A DNA stretch of 64,000 nucleotides, taken from Lachnospiraceae bacterium. GTDB taxonomy: Bacteria > Bacillota > Clostridia > Lachnospirales > Lachnospiraceae. The position numbers were made by a program, and so were the translations under genes. Positions 27,593-37,965 of this stretch are shown here, one piece after another; position 1 is the stretch's first letter; each line of letters opens with the position of its first letter. Under the pieces are notes generated by a model. It ran no database searches and was not told the DNA's origin. It worked only from the letters and a program-made list of their open reading frames with translations. The stretch is from assembly GCA_017437065.1 (NCBI GenBank), contig JAFSBX010000141.1:145675-209674 (forward strand), given 5' to 3'.

Positions 27593-28249
27593 ATGGAGAT
27601 ATTAGCACAACTTTTTGGAATTTTAATTAACGGGATTTATGGATTAACAAAGGATTACGGAGTGGCAATCGTGATGATTACAATTGCGATTCGTGCATGT
27701 CTGGTACCACTGAATATCAGACAGCGACAGCAGATGAAAAAACAGCAACAGACAAGTAAAGAAGTAGAGGCACTGAAAGCTAAATATGGAAAAAATCAGG
27801 AAAAATTAAATCAGGAACTGCAAAAAGTATATCGGAAAAACGGAACCGGAATGGGAAGCTGCTTATTGTCATTCATACAGCTGCCTATTATGTACGGGCT
27901 TTACAAAGCAATACAATTGGTTACTTTAGCCGGTACAACCACGGTGCTTTTGCCATGGGTAACGTCAATCCTTGTAAAAGATCAGATGTTGATTTTACCG
28001 ATTGCAACTATACTTGTTCAAATATTACCGCAAACATATCCGTATTTGAGATTTTTTAAAGATTTGAAGTTGCAGAAAGCACCGGCAGCGACTATTTTCA
28101 TCCTTTTGTTAACAAACAGCTTTTTCGTATTTGTTATTCCGTCCGGAATTGGATTGTATTATTTTGTATCAGGTTTATTTGTTGCATTAGAGCAGTTTAT
28201 TGTGAATATTATAGAGGCTCGTAAGATGAAAATTGCAAGCGCGGCATAA
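27593..28249 (+). CDS. yidC: YidC/Oxa1-family membrane protein insertase
   Basis: A 218-residue integral membrane protein. The YidC core is clear: the first helix, then the cytoplasmic hairpin region RQRQQMKKQQQTSKEVEALKAKYG, then further helices with the family stretch around IQLPIMYGLYKAI. The conserved Arg inside the groove is in TIAIRACLVPLNIRQ. It is short, with no lipoprotein signal, and is not in the usual rpmH-rnpA-yidC locus, so it is probably a second copy. AAGGAG lies 9 nt before ATG 27593. Probably regulated together with the small ORF upstream. Confidence 0.85.
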   Translation: MEILAQLFGILINGIYGLTKDYGVAIVMITIAIRACLVPLNIRQRQQMKKQQQTSKEVEALKAKYGKNQEKLNQELQKVYRKNGTGMGSCLLSFIQLPIMYGLYKAIQLVTLAGTTTVLLPWVTSILVKDQMLILPIATILVQILPQTYPYLRFFKDLKLQKAPAATIFILLLTNSFFVFVIPSGIGLYYFVSGLFVALEQFIVNIIEARKMKIASAA

Positions 28250-28283
28250 GGAATAATGGCAATAATATTGAGAAAAATATAGA

Positions 28284-28333
28284 AAAAGAACTCGCAACTC
28301 AAATGTCAGACATTTGGTTTCCGAGTTCTTTTT
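28284..28333. terminator. Terminator between yidC and metF
   Basis: AAAAGAACTCG (28284-28294) pairs with CGAGTTCTTTT (28322-28332), and an inner hairpin (CAAATGT/ACATTTG) fills the loop. T-rich on the right, A-rich on the left, so it probably works both ways. Confidence 0.85.
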
Positions 28334-28367
28334 GTGTCGGTATATCGTTTTTGAAATATCTAATGTA

Positions 28368-29225
28368 CTAGATGATATTTTTAATCCCTTCACATATTCT
28401 TTTTGCCACAGTCGGATTATTCATTGTATACAAATGAATTCCGTCAATATCATTAGCCAATAAATCAATAATCTGGCTTAATGCGTAAGACATTCCCGCA
28501 TCAAAAAGAGCTTCCTTATTATTTTCATACTTATTGATGATTTTTTGAAAGCGTACCGGAAAGGATGCTCCGCACATCGTTACCATTCGTTTAATTTGTG
28601 CCGCATTTATTACCGGCATAATTCCCGGAATGACAGGTACTTCAATGCCTGAAATTCTGCAATCTTCAACAAAACGGAAGAAGTAGTCATTATCAAAAAA
28701 TAACTGGGAAAGCAGCACTTCAGCACCGGCGTTTACTTTCGTTCTTAAATGTTTCATTTCAAGTATTCTGTTTTCCGACTCGGGATGACATTCAGGGTAA
28801 CAGGCACCTGCAATACAAAAGTCTTCATTTTGTTTCAGGTATGTAATTAAATCAGAAGCATGTTTAAAATCATCCTTTTCAGGAATATCAGGATTTCTGT
28901 CGCCGCGAAGGGCAAGGACATTTTGAATGCCTTCACTTTTCAAAACTCTGGAAAATTCATCTATTTCCGCTTTGTTATAGCTTAAACAGGTCAAATGAAC
29001 TACGGGTTCTACGTGATAGTTGAATTTTATTTTCTTGGCAAGTTCTATTGTGCGGTTACAGTTAGAGCTTCCACCTGCACCAAAGGTTACACTGATGAAA
29101 TCAGGTTTTAATTCACACAAAACTTCAAGTGTTGCATCAATATTTTTTAATTCGCTATCTTTCTTTGGAGGAAAAATCTCGAAAGACAGACTTTTTTTGT
29201 GTTCGTATATTTCAGAAATTTTCAT
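28368..29225 (-). CDS. metF: Methylenetetrahydrofolate reductase
   Basis: A 285-residue MetF: FAD-dependent reduction of 5,10-methylene-THF to 5-methyl-THF for methionine synthesis. Family motifs are SFEIFPPK at the N-terminus (catalytic Glu), FISVTFGAGGSS, VVHLTCL, NVLALRGD, and LLSQLFFD before the C-terminal GIMPV. Length is normal. It is the only complete minus-strand metabolic gene in this part and stands alone. The ribosome site is weak (AGAAAG). No SAM or T-box leader was seen in the short upstream region. Confidence 0.9.
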   Translation of the reverse strand: MKISEIYEHKKSLSFEIFPPKKDSELKNIDATLEVLCELKPDFISVTFGAGGSSNCNRTIELAKKIKFNYHVEPVVHLTCLSYNKAEIDEFSRVLKSEGIQNVLALRGDRNPDIPEKDDFKHASDLITYLKQNEDFCIAGACYPECHPESENRILEMKHLRTKVNAGAEVLLSQLFFDNDYFFRFVEDCRISGIEVPVIPGIMPVINAAQIKRMVTMCGASFPVRFQKIINKYENNKEALFDAGMSYALSQIIDLLANDIDGIHLYTMNNPTVAKRICEGIKNII

Positions 29226-29461
29226 TTATTGTACCAACTTTCTTATTTTTTATAAATTTATATGGCGAGAAGCCATACATGAGCAAAAGGAAAGCCTCGT
29301 AGAGGCGATTTTTCGAATTGGCTCTGAATAGTTATTATTATTTTAAAACAGTATGTATAATATTTCTATATTTTTTAGAAAAGATTTCGGGGAGGATTTC
29401 AAAAAAAGTTTTAAAATGTCTGAGAAGTACATGGGAAACGTTTAAAAAGTCTGAAATATGC

Positions 29462-29490
29462 TTGTAAATATAATGTAAATATGCTATATT
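29462..29490 (+). promoter_or_regulatory. Promoter of glpK-glpF
   Basis: TTGTAA (29462-29467), 17-nt spacer, TATATT (29485-29490), placed about 35 nt before the leader hairpin. In the rest of 29226-29461 only a small GCCTC/GAGGC hairpin (29294-29306) was noticed. Confidence 0.55.
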
Positions 29491-29525
29491 ATTCATATCA
29501 AAGGAATAACACAAGCCAAGAGATG

Positions 29526-31110
<1,585 letters not shown>

Positions 31111-31178
31111 CAAAAATAAAATGTTACTACCGGTTATGGAGTGAACAGCAACGACAAATGAAGAAGGGGGTCATACAT

Positions 31179-31883
31179 ATGTTACCTTATATTGCGGAAT
31201 TTATCGGAACAATGTTATTAATTTTATTAGGAGACGGTGTGGTAGCAAACGTGAATTTGAATAAATCCGGTATGAAAGGAGCAGGTTCTATCCAGATTAC
31301 TTTTGCATGGGGACTTGCAGTCATGCTTCCGGCATTTATTTTTGGAACTGCATCGGGAGCTCACTTCAATCCTGCATTAACACTTGCACTGGCAGCAGAA
31401 GGAAGTCTCGCATGGTCTTTAGTGCCGGGATATATTATTGCACAGTTTGCAGGAGCATTTTTGGGAGCTGTACTTGTATACATTTTATTTAAAGATCAGT
31501 TCGATGCAACACCGGATGCGGGAACAAAGCTTGGCGTATTTGCCACAGGGCCGTCTGTACCGAATCTGCCCCGTAACTTACTCAGTGAAATTATTGGAAC
31601 TTTCGTATTAGTATTTGCTATTAAAGGCGTTCCGGCAGAGGTAGCACCGGGAGTCAGCAATATATTAGTATTTGGTATTATTGTTTCTATCGGTATGTCG
31701 CTTGGCGGATTGACAGGATATGCAATTAACCCTGCCAGAGACTTAGGTCCCCGTCTTGCACATGCAGTTCTTCCGATTAAAGGAAAAGGTGATTCTAACT
31801 GGAAATATGGTATTGTTACCTTATGCGGACCTATCATCGGAGCATTGCTTGCAGTTGGATTATATGCGATAATTCCTTGGTAA
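31179..31883 (+). CDS. glpF: Glycerol uptake facilitator (aquaglyceroporin)
   Basis: A 234-residue MIP-family channel for glycerol diffusion. Both half-helix motifs are present: NPA in GAHFNPALTL and NPARD in YAINPARDLGPR. The Asp after the second NPAR is typical of glycerol-conducting members. It has six hydrophobic helices. ATG 31179 is chosen because AAGAAGGGGG lies 8 nt upstream and translation from there begins directly with the first helix. It is downstream of glpK in the same unit. Confidence 0.92.
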   Translation: MLPYIAEFIGTMLLILLGDGVVANVNLNKSGMKGAGSIQITFAWGLAVMLPAFIFGTASGAHFNPALTLALAAEGSLAWSLVPGYIIAQFAGAFLGAVLVYILFKDQFDATPDAGTKLGVFATGPSVPNLPRNLLSEIIGTFVLVFAIKGVPAEVAPGVSNILVFGIIVSIGMSLGGLTGYAINPARDLGPRLAHAVLPIKGKGDSNWKYGIVTLCGPIIGALLAVGLYAIIPW

Positions 31884-31935
31884 GAACAATCATATAATCA
31901 TTGTGAGAAGAATAAGAAGTTGCAGAGATAAAGAG

Positions 31936-31986
31936 AAGCAATGGTTGTATTCCAGGGAAAGCTTGGGATACAATTGTTGCTTTTTT
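31936..31986 (+). terminator. Terminator-like hairpin between glpF and the GlpA-like gene
   Basis: Left arm 31936-31953 and right arm 31965-31982 pair over about 16 bp with G-U pairs, followed by a run of T. It ends the glpKF unit or forms a second GlpP-controlled leader for the downstream dehydrogenase genes. Confidence 0.65.
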
Positions 31987-32021
31987 GTAAAGCCAAATAA
32001 TAAAAAGGAATGGTGAAGAAA

Positions 32022-33458
32022 ATGTATGATGTGGTAATTATTGGTGCGGGAGTATCAGGATGTGCGTCAGCAAGAGAGCTTTCACGTTATAATTTAAATA
32101 TATGTGTAGTTGAAATGGAAGAGGATGTTTGTTGTGGAACATCAAAGGCAAACAGTGCTATCGTACATGCCGGATATGATGCGGAACATGGAACTCTCAA
32201 GGCAAAATTGAATGTGGAAGGCAGTCAGATGATGGAAGCATTGTCAAAAGAGCTTGATTTTCATTATAAGAAAAATGGTTCTCTGGTTGTCTGCCTTCAT
32301 GAAGAGGAACGGGATAATCTTCAGAAGCTTTATGAGCGTGGCGTGAAAAATGGTGTAAAGGATTTGCGTATTATAGATCGTGATGAGTTAGTAAAACTGG
32401 AACCGAATATTTCCGATGATGCAGTGGCTGCTTTATATGCACCGACAGGTGCCATTGTCTGTCCTTTTGGCATGAATATAGCCTTTGCTGAAAATGCAGC
32501 AGCAAATGGTGTGGAATTTCGTTTTGACACAAAGGTAACAGGTTTTGAGAAAAAAGAAAATAACTGGGTGGTACAGACCAGCAAGGGAGACATCGAAACA
32601 AAGTATGTGGTAAATGCGGCAGGTGTATATGCAGATGTATTCCATAACATGGTAAGTGAAAAGAAGATTCATATTACACCGAGAAGAGGTGATTATTGTC
32701 TTCTTGACCGTTCTGCAGAGGGATTTGTAACACATACCATTTTCCAGCTTCCGGGGAAATTTGGAAAGGGTGTATTGGTAACGCCGACAGTACATGGAAA
32801 CACGCTGGTAGGACCGACTGCCATTGATATTGAAGATAAAGAGGGAACAAATACAACACAGCAGGGAATTGATGAATTGACAAAGAAAGCAGGAAATACA
32901 GTGAAAAATCTGCCAATGCGTCAGGTAATTACTTCTTTTGCGGGGCTACGGGCTCATGAGGATGGTCATGAATTTATCATTGAAGAGTTGGAGGATGCAA
33001 AAGGCTTTATTGATTGTGCAGGTATTGAATCACCGGGACTTTCCAGTGCACCGGCAATTGGAAAGATGGTTGCAGAAATCATCAGGGATTTGACAGGTGC
33101 AAAGGAAAAGGAAAACTTCATTGCTACCAGAAAAGGAATTTTAGATCCAAAGACATTAAGCAAAGAAGAATATGCGGCTTTAATAAAAGAAAAACCGGAA
33201 TACGGTAATATTATCTGTCGTTGTGAAATGATTACGGAAGGCGAGATTATGGATGCCATAAACCGTCCACTGGGTGCAAAATCACTGGATGGTGTAAAAC
33301 GCAGAACAAGAGCGGGAATGGGACGTTGCCAATCCGGTTTCTGCTCACCAAGAACGATTGAGATTCTGGCGCGTGAAAGAGGCGTAGATCCGGCAGAAAT
33401 AACGAAGTCAGGCGGAGAATCTAAAATCATTGTTGGAATAAACAAAGACAGATTGTAA
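32022..33458 (+). CDS. glpA: FAD-dependent glycerol-3-phosphate dehydrogenase-like protein with BFD [2Fe-2S] domain
   Basis: A 478-residue DAO-family flavoprotein. It has an N-terminal FAD-binding Rossmann motif (VVIIGAGVSGCASA), a substrate domain with ITSFAGLRAH, and a C-terminal BFD-like domain with four cysteines in IICRCE and GMGRCQSGFC for an iron-sulphur cluster. It should oxidise glycerol-3-phosphate to dihydroxyacetone phosphate. ATG 32022 is favoured because GGTGA precedes it; ATG 32010 overlaps the ribosome site. Together with the next two genes it forms the anaerobic three-gene set usual in Clostridia. The symbol is by similarity. Confidence 0.8.
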   Translation: MYDVVIIGAGVSGCASARELSRYNLNICVVEMEEDVCCGTSKANSAIVHAGYDAEHGTLKAKLNVEGSQMMEALSKELDFHYKKNGSLVVCLHEEERDNLQKLYERGVKNGVKDLRIIDRDELVKLEPNISDDAVAALYAPTGAIVCPFGMNIAFAENAAANGVEFRFDTKVTGFEKKENNWVVQTSKGDIETKYVVNAAGVYADVFHNMVSEKKIHITPRRGDYCLLDRSAEGFVTHTIFQLPGKFGKGVLVTPTVHGNTLVGPTAIDIEDKEGTNTTQQGIDELTKKAGNTVKNLPMRQVITSFAGLRAHEDGHEFIIEELEDAKGFIDCAGIESPGLSSAPAIGKMVAEIIRDLTGAKEKENFIATRKGILDPKTLSKEEYAALIKEKPEYGNIICRCEMITEGEIMDAINRPLGAKSLDGVKRRTRAGMGRCQSGFCSPRTIEILARERGVDPAEITKSGGESKIIVGINKDRL

Positions 33459-33571
33459 AAATGCCAATTGAAATAAACAAATAGAAGATTCAAATGAAAA
33501 AGAATTAAATAAGGAAAAGTTTTTTTAGAAGCCGATTCAAAGATTTCGTAGAAAGGGGCAAGGTTGATTAT

Positions 33572-34834
33572 ATGATAAATTATGATATTGTAATCATTGG
33601 TGGTGGTCCTGCAGGCTTGGCAGCAGCAGTGTCGGCGAAGCAAAATGGTGCAGAGAGCATATTGGTACTAGAGAGAGACAAAGAGCTGGGAGGTATTTTA
33701 AATCAGTGCATTCATAATGGATTTGGACTTCATACTTTTAAAGAGGAATTAACAGGTCCTGAATATGCACAAAGATTTGTAGATCAGCTTTTGGAAGAAA
33801 AAATTGAGTATAAATTAAATACGATGGTATTGGATATTTCCAAGGATAAAGTAGTAACGGCAATGAACCGCACAGAAGGAATTTTGGAGATTCAGACAAA
33901 GTCAGTTATTCTTGCCATGGGTTGTAGAGAACGTTCCAGAGGTGCGCTGAATATTCCGGGATATCGTCCGGCAGGGGTGTATTCCGCAGGAACGGCGCAG
34001 CGACTTGTAAATATGGAAGGATATCTCCCCGGTAGAGAAGTGGTTATTTTAGGCTCCGGTGATATCGGTCTGATTATGGCAAGGAGAATGACTTTAGAAG
34101 GGGCAAAGGTAAAAGTGGTTGCAGAACTGCTGCCATATTCCGGTGGATTAAAACGTAATATCGTACAGTGTCTGGATGACTTTGGAATTCCTTTGAAACT
34201 GAGTCATACCGTAGTGGATATCAAGGGAAAAGAGAGGGTAGAAGGAATTACTCTTGCGCAGGTAGATGAAAACAGAAGACCAATTCCGGGAACAGAAGAA
34301 TTTTACTCCTGTGATACACTGCTTTTATCCTGTGGTCTGATTCCTGAAAATGAATTATCCAGAGAGTTAGGTGTGGAAATGAGTCCTGTTACTTCCGGCC
34401 CATGTGTAAATGAGTCCTTGGAAACAAACATAGAGGGTGTATTTGCATGTGGAAATGTATTGCATGTGCATGATTTGGTAGATTTTGTATCACAGGAAGC
34501 ACAGGCAGCAGGTAAACATGCGGCAGAATATGTATTAAATGGCAAAAAAGAGGGTGGAAATGATATTCCGATTGTGGCAACACAAGGTGCAAGGTATACC
34601 GTTCCGAAGACTATTAATCCACAGAGAATGGACGAGAAGCATGTAGTTCGTTTCCGTGTAGGAGATGTGTATAAAAACTGTTATGTATCCGTATATTTGA
34701 ATGATGAACGAATCATACACAAAAAACGTCCGGTGGTTGCTCCGGGAGAAATGGAACAGGTGGAGTTGAAGAAAGAACAACTGGAGGCATATCCTGATCT
34801 CAAGGAGATAACAGTGAAAATTGAGGAGGCGTAA
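33572..34834 (+). CDS. NAD(P)/FAD-dependent oxidoreductase of the glycerol-3-phosphate dehydrogenase set
   Basis: A 420-residue pyridine-nucleotide-disulphide-type flavoprotein. It has FAD motif VIIGGGPAGLAAA at the N-terminus, a second Rossmann motif VVILGSGDIGLIMARR near residue 155, and an FAD-closing motif GVFACGNVLHVHDLVD near 290, in a place where thioredoxin-reductase-like proteins have the same. A Cys in AMGCRERSR is family-typical. It lies 113 nt after the GlpA-like gene and 3 nt before the DUF1667 gene. Probably moves electrons from the GlpA-like subunit to an acceptor. The role is inferred from gene order. Confidence 0.8.
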   Translation: MINYDIVIIGGGPAGLAAAVSAKQNGAESILVLERDKELGGILNQCIHNGFGLHTFKEELTGPEYAQRFVDQLLEEKIEYKLNTMVLDISKDKVVTAMNRTEGILEIQTKSVILAMGCRERSRGALNIPGYRPAGVYSAGTAQRLVNMEGYLPGREVVILGSGDIGLIMARRMTLEGAKVKVVAELLPYSGGLKRNIVQCLDDFGIPLKLSHTVVDIKGKERVEGITLAQVDENRRPIPGTEEFYSCDTLLLSCGLIPENELSRELGVEMSPVTSGPCVNESLETNIEGVFACGNVLHVHDLVDFVSQEAQAAGKHAAEYVLNGKKEGGNDIPIVATQGARYTVPKTINPQRMDEKHVVRFRVGDVYKNCYVSVYLNDERIIHKKRPVVAPGEMEQVELKKEQLEAYPDLKEITVKIEEA

Positions 34835-34837
34835 GGG

Positions 34838-35203
34838 ATGGAAAAAAGAGAATTGATTTGTATCGGCTGTCCGATGGGCTGTGCACTTACCGTAGATATA
34901 GAAGGAACAGAGGTAGTAAATGTTACCGGAAATACCTGTAAACGTGGCGATGTTTATGCCAGAAAAGAGGTAACCAATCCGACGAGAATTGTTACCAGTT
35001 CCGTGAAAGTAGAGGGAGGCACTCTGGCGGCAGTATCAGTGAAGACAAAAGAGGATATTCCGAAGGGTAAAATCTTTGACTGTGTAACAGCATTGAAAGA
35101 TGTTTCCATAAAGGCACCGGTGCATATAGGTGATGTGATTGTTGCTGATGTGGCAGGAACCGGAGTAGATGTTATTGCAACTAAAAATGTAGAAGTAATA
35201 TAA
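34838..35203 (+). CDS. DUF1667 small iron-sulphur-like protein
   Basis: A 121-residue protein with an N-terminal cysteine set (LICIGCPMGCAL and a further Cys in GNTCKRGD) that looks like a metal or Fe-S site. Proteins of the DUF1667 family regularly follow the FAD oxidoreductase in anaerobic glycerol-3-phosphate dehydrogenase operons, as here with a 3-nt gap. Function is unproven; an electron-transfer subunit is likely. A terminator follows. Confidence 0.8.
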   Translation: MEKRELICIGCPMGCALTVDIEGTEVVNVTGNTCKRGDVYARKEVTNPTRIVTSSVKVEGGTLAAVSVKTKEDIPKGKIFDCVTALKDVSIKAPVHIGDVIVADVAGTGVDVIATKNVEVI

Positions 35204-35209
35204 ATGATG

Positions 35210-35253
35210 ATATCCACGCATTTCCGAAAATGGATTTGTGTGGATATTTTTTG
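35210..35253 (+). terminator. Terminator after the glp dehydrogenase operon
   Basis: ATATCCAC (35210-35217) pairs with GTGGATAT (35240-35247), followed by six T residues. Confidence 0.75.
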
Positions 35254-35517
35254 TAATAAGATTCGGGTGTCAAAAGGTATTGATTTAGGTTGTGTTCGTC
35301 ATGTTGCACAAAATTATTTCGTCCTTTGTTCCGAGTTCCGGAAATAAGAACTTCTAAATGTTCTGATGTAAGATTGTGGAAGGGAACGCAACTGGATGAA
35401 ATTCGGCATCCATGCCTCAGATAGATTGTAAATACATATGTTAAATGATAGAATAAATGAGAGAAAAACATAAAATGACAAATAGATAAAATAACGTGCG
35501 AGAGGAATTGTTATATT
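35254..35517. other. Intergenic region without a recognised gene
   Basis: 264 nt between the glp terminator and glpP. No promoter stands out clearly. A minus-strand frame (35181-35471) and several short plus-strand frames are open, but none has a ribosome site or known motif. It might contain a decayed gene. AGAGGAAT before ATG 35518 is the glpP ribosome site. Confidence 0.4.
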
Positions 35518-36084
35518 ATGAGACAGGAGTTCTATGATGCGGTAGTAAGTAATCCGATTATTGTGGCAGTGAAGGACGAGGCAGGTTTGGAGAAGTGTTT
35601 AAAATTATCGGAAATTAGTGTTGTATTTATTCTTTTTGGAGAGATAAGTAATATTTCGAAGATTGTACAGAAGGTTAAGAATTCGGGAAAAACAGCAGTA
35701 GTACATATGGATTTAATTGCAGGATTGAGCAGTAAAGTGGAGGCGGTTGATTTTATTGCGGAATATACGGAGGCAGACGGTATTATTTCAACGCATATTG
35801 AACAGATAAAACGGGCAAAAGATTTATCGTTAAGTACGGTGTATCGGATTTTTCTGATTGATTCAAAGGTTTTGGATAAGCTGAATGGTCGTATCAGAGA
35901 GGTGGCAGACATTGTAGAGATTTTGCCGGGACTTATGCCAAAGATGATAAAGATGATATCTAAGAAGTTAAACATGCCGATTATTGCAGGGGGACTGATT
36001 TCGGATAAAGAAGATGTTCTGGCTGCACTGGATGCAGGTGCAATAGCCATTTCTTCGACAAATGAAAAGGTATGGAACATGTGA
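35518..36084 (+). CDS. glpP: Glycerol-3-phosphate-responsive antiterminator
   Basis: A 188-residue GlpP-family RNA-binding antiterminator, which in Bacillus binds glp leaders when glycerol-3-phosphate is present. The family signatures are the N-terminal PIIVAVKDE, the central VVHMDLIAGLS, ADGIISTH, and the C-terminal ILPGLMPKMI and PIIAGGLI. Length matches the family. It lies 314 nt after the glp dehydrogenase operon. Leader terminators at 29526 and 31936 are its likely targets. Confidence 0.9.
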   Translation: MRQEFYDAVVSNPIIVAVKDEAGLEKCLKLSEISVVFILFGEISNISKIVQKVKNSGKTAVVHMDLIAGLSSKVEAVDFIAEYTEADGIISTHIEQIKRAKDLSLSTVYRIFLIDSKVLDKLNGRIREVADIVEILPGLMPKMIKMISKKLNMPIIAGGLISDKEDVLAALDAGAIAISSTNEKVWNM

Positions 36085-36141
36085 TTGCTGGGAAAGATTA
36101 GTATGATAATCAAGAAAAATATTGAAATTTTTCCCATGTAA

Positions 36142-36184
36142 TGGTACAGTTTCTTTTGGATGGTATTCGAAAGAAGCTGTACCA
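36142..36184 (+). ncRNA. Long hairpin in the pan operon leader
   Basis: A 16-bp stem with two G-U pairs (36142-36157 with 36169-36184) and an 11-nt loop. No T-run follows, so it is not an ordinary terminator on the plus strand. It precedes the second leader hairpin. Confidence 0.5.
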
Positions 36185-36217
36185 AGAAAATATAGCCTTC
36201 GGAAGAAGAAAGGGAGT

Positions 36218-36270
36218 ATCACCTGATGCGGTGTATGTGTGCAGACACAGCGATAGTAGAGGCAGGTGAT
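36218..36270 (+). ncRNA. Structured leader that pairs with the pan operon ribosome site
   Basis: ATCACCTG (36218-36225) is exactly complementary to CAGGTGAT (36263-36270), which contains the AGGTGA ribosome site of the next gene. An inner hairpin TGTGT-GCAG-ACACA (about 36236-36249) lies between, with conserved-looking unpaired stretches. Such a fold could switch translation. A 'pan' RNA motif is known upstream of panBCD operons in Firmicutes; whether this is that motif was not tested. Confidence 0.5.
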
Positions 36271-36274
36271 TTGA

Positions 36275-37108
36275 TTGAAAATAGGATTTATAGGAGCCGG
36301 TAAAGTAGGATTTTCCTTAGGAAGATACTTTACAGAGCGTAACAAATGCGTATCCGGCTATTATAGTCGTAATTTGAACTCTTCAAAAGAGGCAGCAGCA
36401 TTTACAAAAACAAAGTATTACGAAAAAATAGATGAGTTAATTAAGGAAAGTGATACTCTGTTTCTTACGGTCCCTGACGGGAGTATCCGTGAGGTTTATT
36501 CTGAAATAATTCAATCAGACATAGAAGGAAAATGTCTTGTGCATTGCAGTGGGGCAATGTCTTCTATGATTTTTTCAGGTATCAGTGAAAAAGGAGCAAG
36601 AGGTTGCTCTGTCCATCCAATTTGTGCCGTGAGCGATAAGTTTACGGGCTATCAGGATTTATCCAAAGCATATTTTACAATTGAAGGAAAAGATGTAGCA
36701 GATGTGGAAGAACTGGTTCGTAGCTGCGGAAACTCTGTGGAAGTAATTTCGGCAGAAGACAAGGTAAAATACCATGCGGCAGCCGTTTATGCAAGTAATC
36801 TGGTGGCAGGTCTTTATGATGTGGCAACCGGACTGCTTAAGGAATGCGGACTAAGTGAAAATTTTGCCGCCCATGCATTGCAGCCACTATTTATGGGAAA
36901 TGCAGAAAATATTACAGCGAGGGGTGCAGTGGATGCATTGACAGGACCTGTGGAACGGGCGGATGTTATTACTGTGGAAAAGCATCTTGCAGCACTGGAA
37001 GGAAAAGAACGGGAAGTTTACCGGCTGTTGTCAAGCTGTTTAGTGGATGTGGCACAACAGAAAAATCCGGATAGAGATTATCAGAAACTAAGTATGATTT
37101 TGGAGTAA
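36275..37108 (+). CDS. DUF2520 / Rossmann-fold NAD(P)-dependent protein
   Basis: A 277-residue protein with an N-terminal Rossmann motif ([17 protein letters not shown]), a segment [11 protein letters not shown] typical of 6PGDH/ketopantoate-type reductases, HCSGAMSS, and a C-terminal helical DUF2520 domain with [13 protein letters not shown]. Start is TTG 36275, with AGGTGA 6 nt upstream inside a hairpin. It is first in a panB-panC-panD operon, and no separate panE is visible, so it could act as the ketopantoate reductase. That is a contextual inference. Confidence 0.75.
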   Translation: MKIGFIGAGKVGFSLGRYFTERNKCVSGYYSRNLNSSKEAAAFTKTKYYEKIDELIKESDTLFLTVPDGSIREVYSEIIQSDIEGKCLVHCSGAMSSMIFSGISEKGARGCSVHPICAVSDKFTGYQDLSKAYFTIEGKDVADVEELVRSCGNSVEVISAEDKVKYHAAAVYASNLVAGLYDVATGLLKECGLSENFAAHALQPLFMGNAENITARGAVDALTGPVERADVITVEKHLAALEGKEREVYRLLSSCLVDVAQQKNPDRDYQKLSMILE

Positions 37109-37122
37109 GAAAGGGATTGGAA

Positions 37123-37950
37123 ATGAAAAATACTGTAGTAACATTTCGTGAAGCAAAACAAAAAGGTGAGAAGCTGACTATGTTAACTGCCTATGACTAT
37201 TCTACGGCGAAGCTGATTGATGAAGCAGGCGTGAATTCTATTTTGGTCGGAGATTCTCTTGGAAATGTAATTCTTGGGTATGAGGATACGATATCCGTTA
37301 CGATGGAGGATATGATACACCATGGAGCAGCTGTCAGCAGAGGGGCAAAAAATGCACTGGTAGTTATAGATATGCCATTTATGTCTTATCAGACAAGTGT
37401 TTATGATGCAGTAGTTAATGCCGGACGTCTGATGAAAGAAGGAAGGGCAGGAGCAGTAAAATTAGAAGGCGGTGCGGAAGTATGTCCGCAGATTCAGGCA
37501 ATCACTGCTGCCGGAATACCGGTAGTAGCACATTTGGGGCTTACTCCGCAGTCCATCAATGCGTTTGGCGGATTTAAGGTACAGGGAAAGAGTGAGGAAG
37601 CGGCCAGAAAGTTAATCGAAGATGCCAAAGCCGTAGAGGAAGCAGGTGCTTTTGCAGTGGTATTGGAATGTGTACCTGCAAAGCTTGCAGAGCTTGTGAC
37701 AAAAGAAGTGCAGATACCGACTATCGGAATCGGAGCAGGCAATGTCTGTGATGGGCAGGTGCTTGTATATCAGGATATGCTGGGGATGTTTTCGGATTTT
37801 ACTCCGAAATTTGTAAAGCGTTTTGCAAATGTGGGAGAAGTGATGAAAGCTGCCTTTGAAAATTATTGTAAAGAAGTACAAACGGGAGAATTTCCGGCAA
37901 AAGAACATGAGTATGCAATTGCAGATGATGTGATAGAGAAGTTGTATTAG
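37123..37950 (+). CDS. panB: 3-methyl-2-oxobutanoate hydroxymethyltransferase
   Basis: A 275-residue PanB, which transfers a hydroxymethyl group from methylene-THF to alpha-ketoisovalerate. Motifs are [19 protein letters not shown] (metal Asp), [26 protein letters not shown] and [17 protein letters not shown] 37123 has AAAGGGA 6 nt upstream. It follows the DUF2520 gene by 14 nt. The methylene-THF substrate is also used by MetF, encoded at 28368. Confidence 0.95.
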   Translation: MKNTVVTFREAKQKGEKLTMLTAYDYSTAKLIDEAGVNSILVGDSLGNVILGYEDTISVTMEDMIHHGAAVSRGAKNALVVIDMPFMSYQTSVYDAVVNAGRLMKEGRAGAVKLEGGAEVCPQIQAITAAGIPVVAHLGLTPQSINAFGGFKVQGKSEEAARKLIEDAKAVEEAGAFAVVLECVPAKLAELVTKEVQIPTIGIGAGNVCDGQVLVYQDMLGMFSDFTPKFVKRFANVGEVMKAAFENYCKEVQTGEFPAKEHEYAIADDVIEKLY

Positions 37951-37965
37951 AAAGGAAAAGTAAAA

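Noticed and set aside
29294-29310. Small GCCTC/GAGGC hairpin as a terminator of metF
   Set aside because: metF reads leftward from 29225, so this hairpin lies upstream of its start and cannot end it.
35181-35471. 96-residue minus-strand frame before glpP
   Set aside because: No ribosome site or family motif; kept only as part of an unexplained intergenic region.
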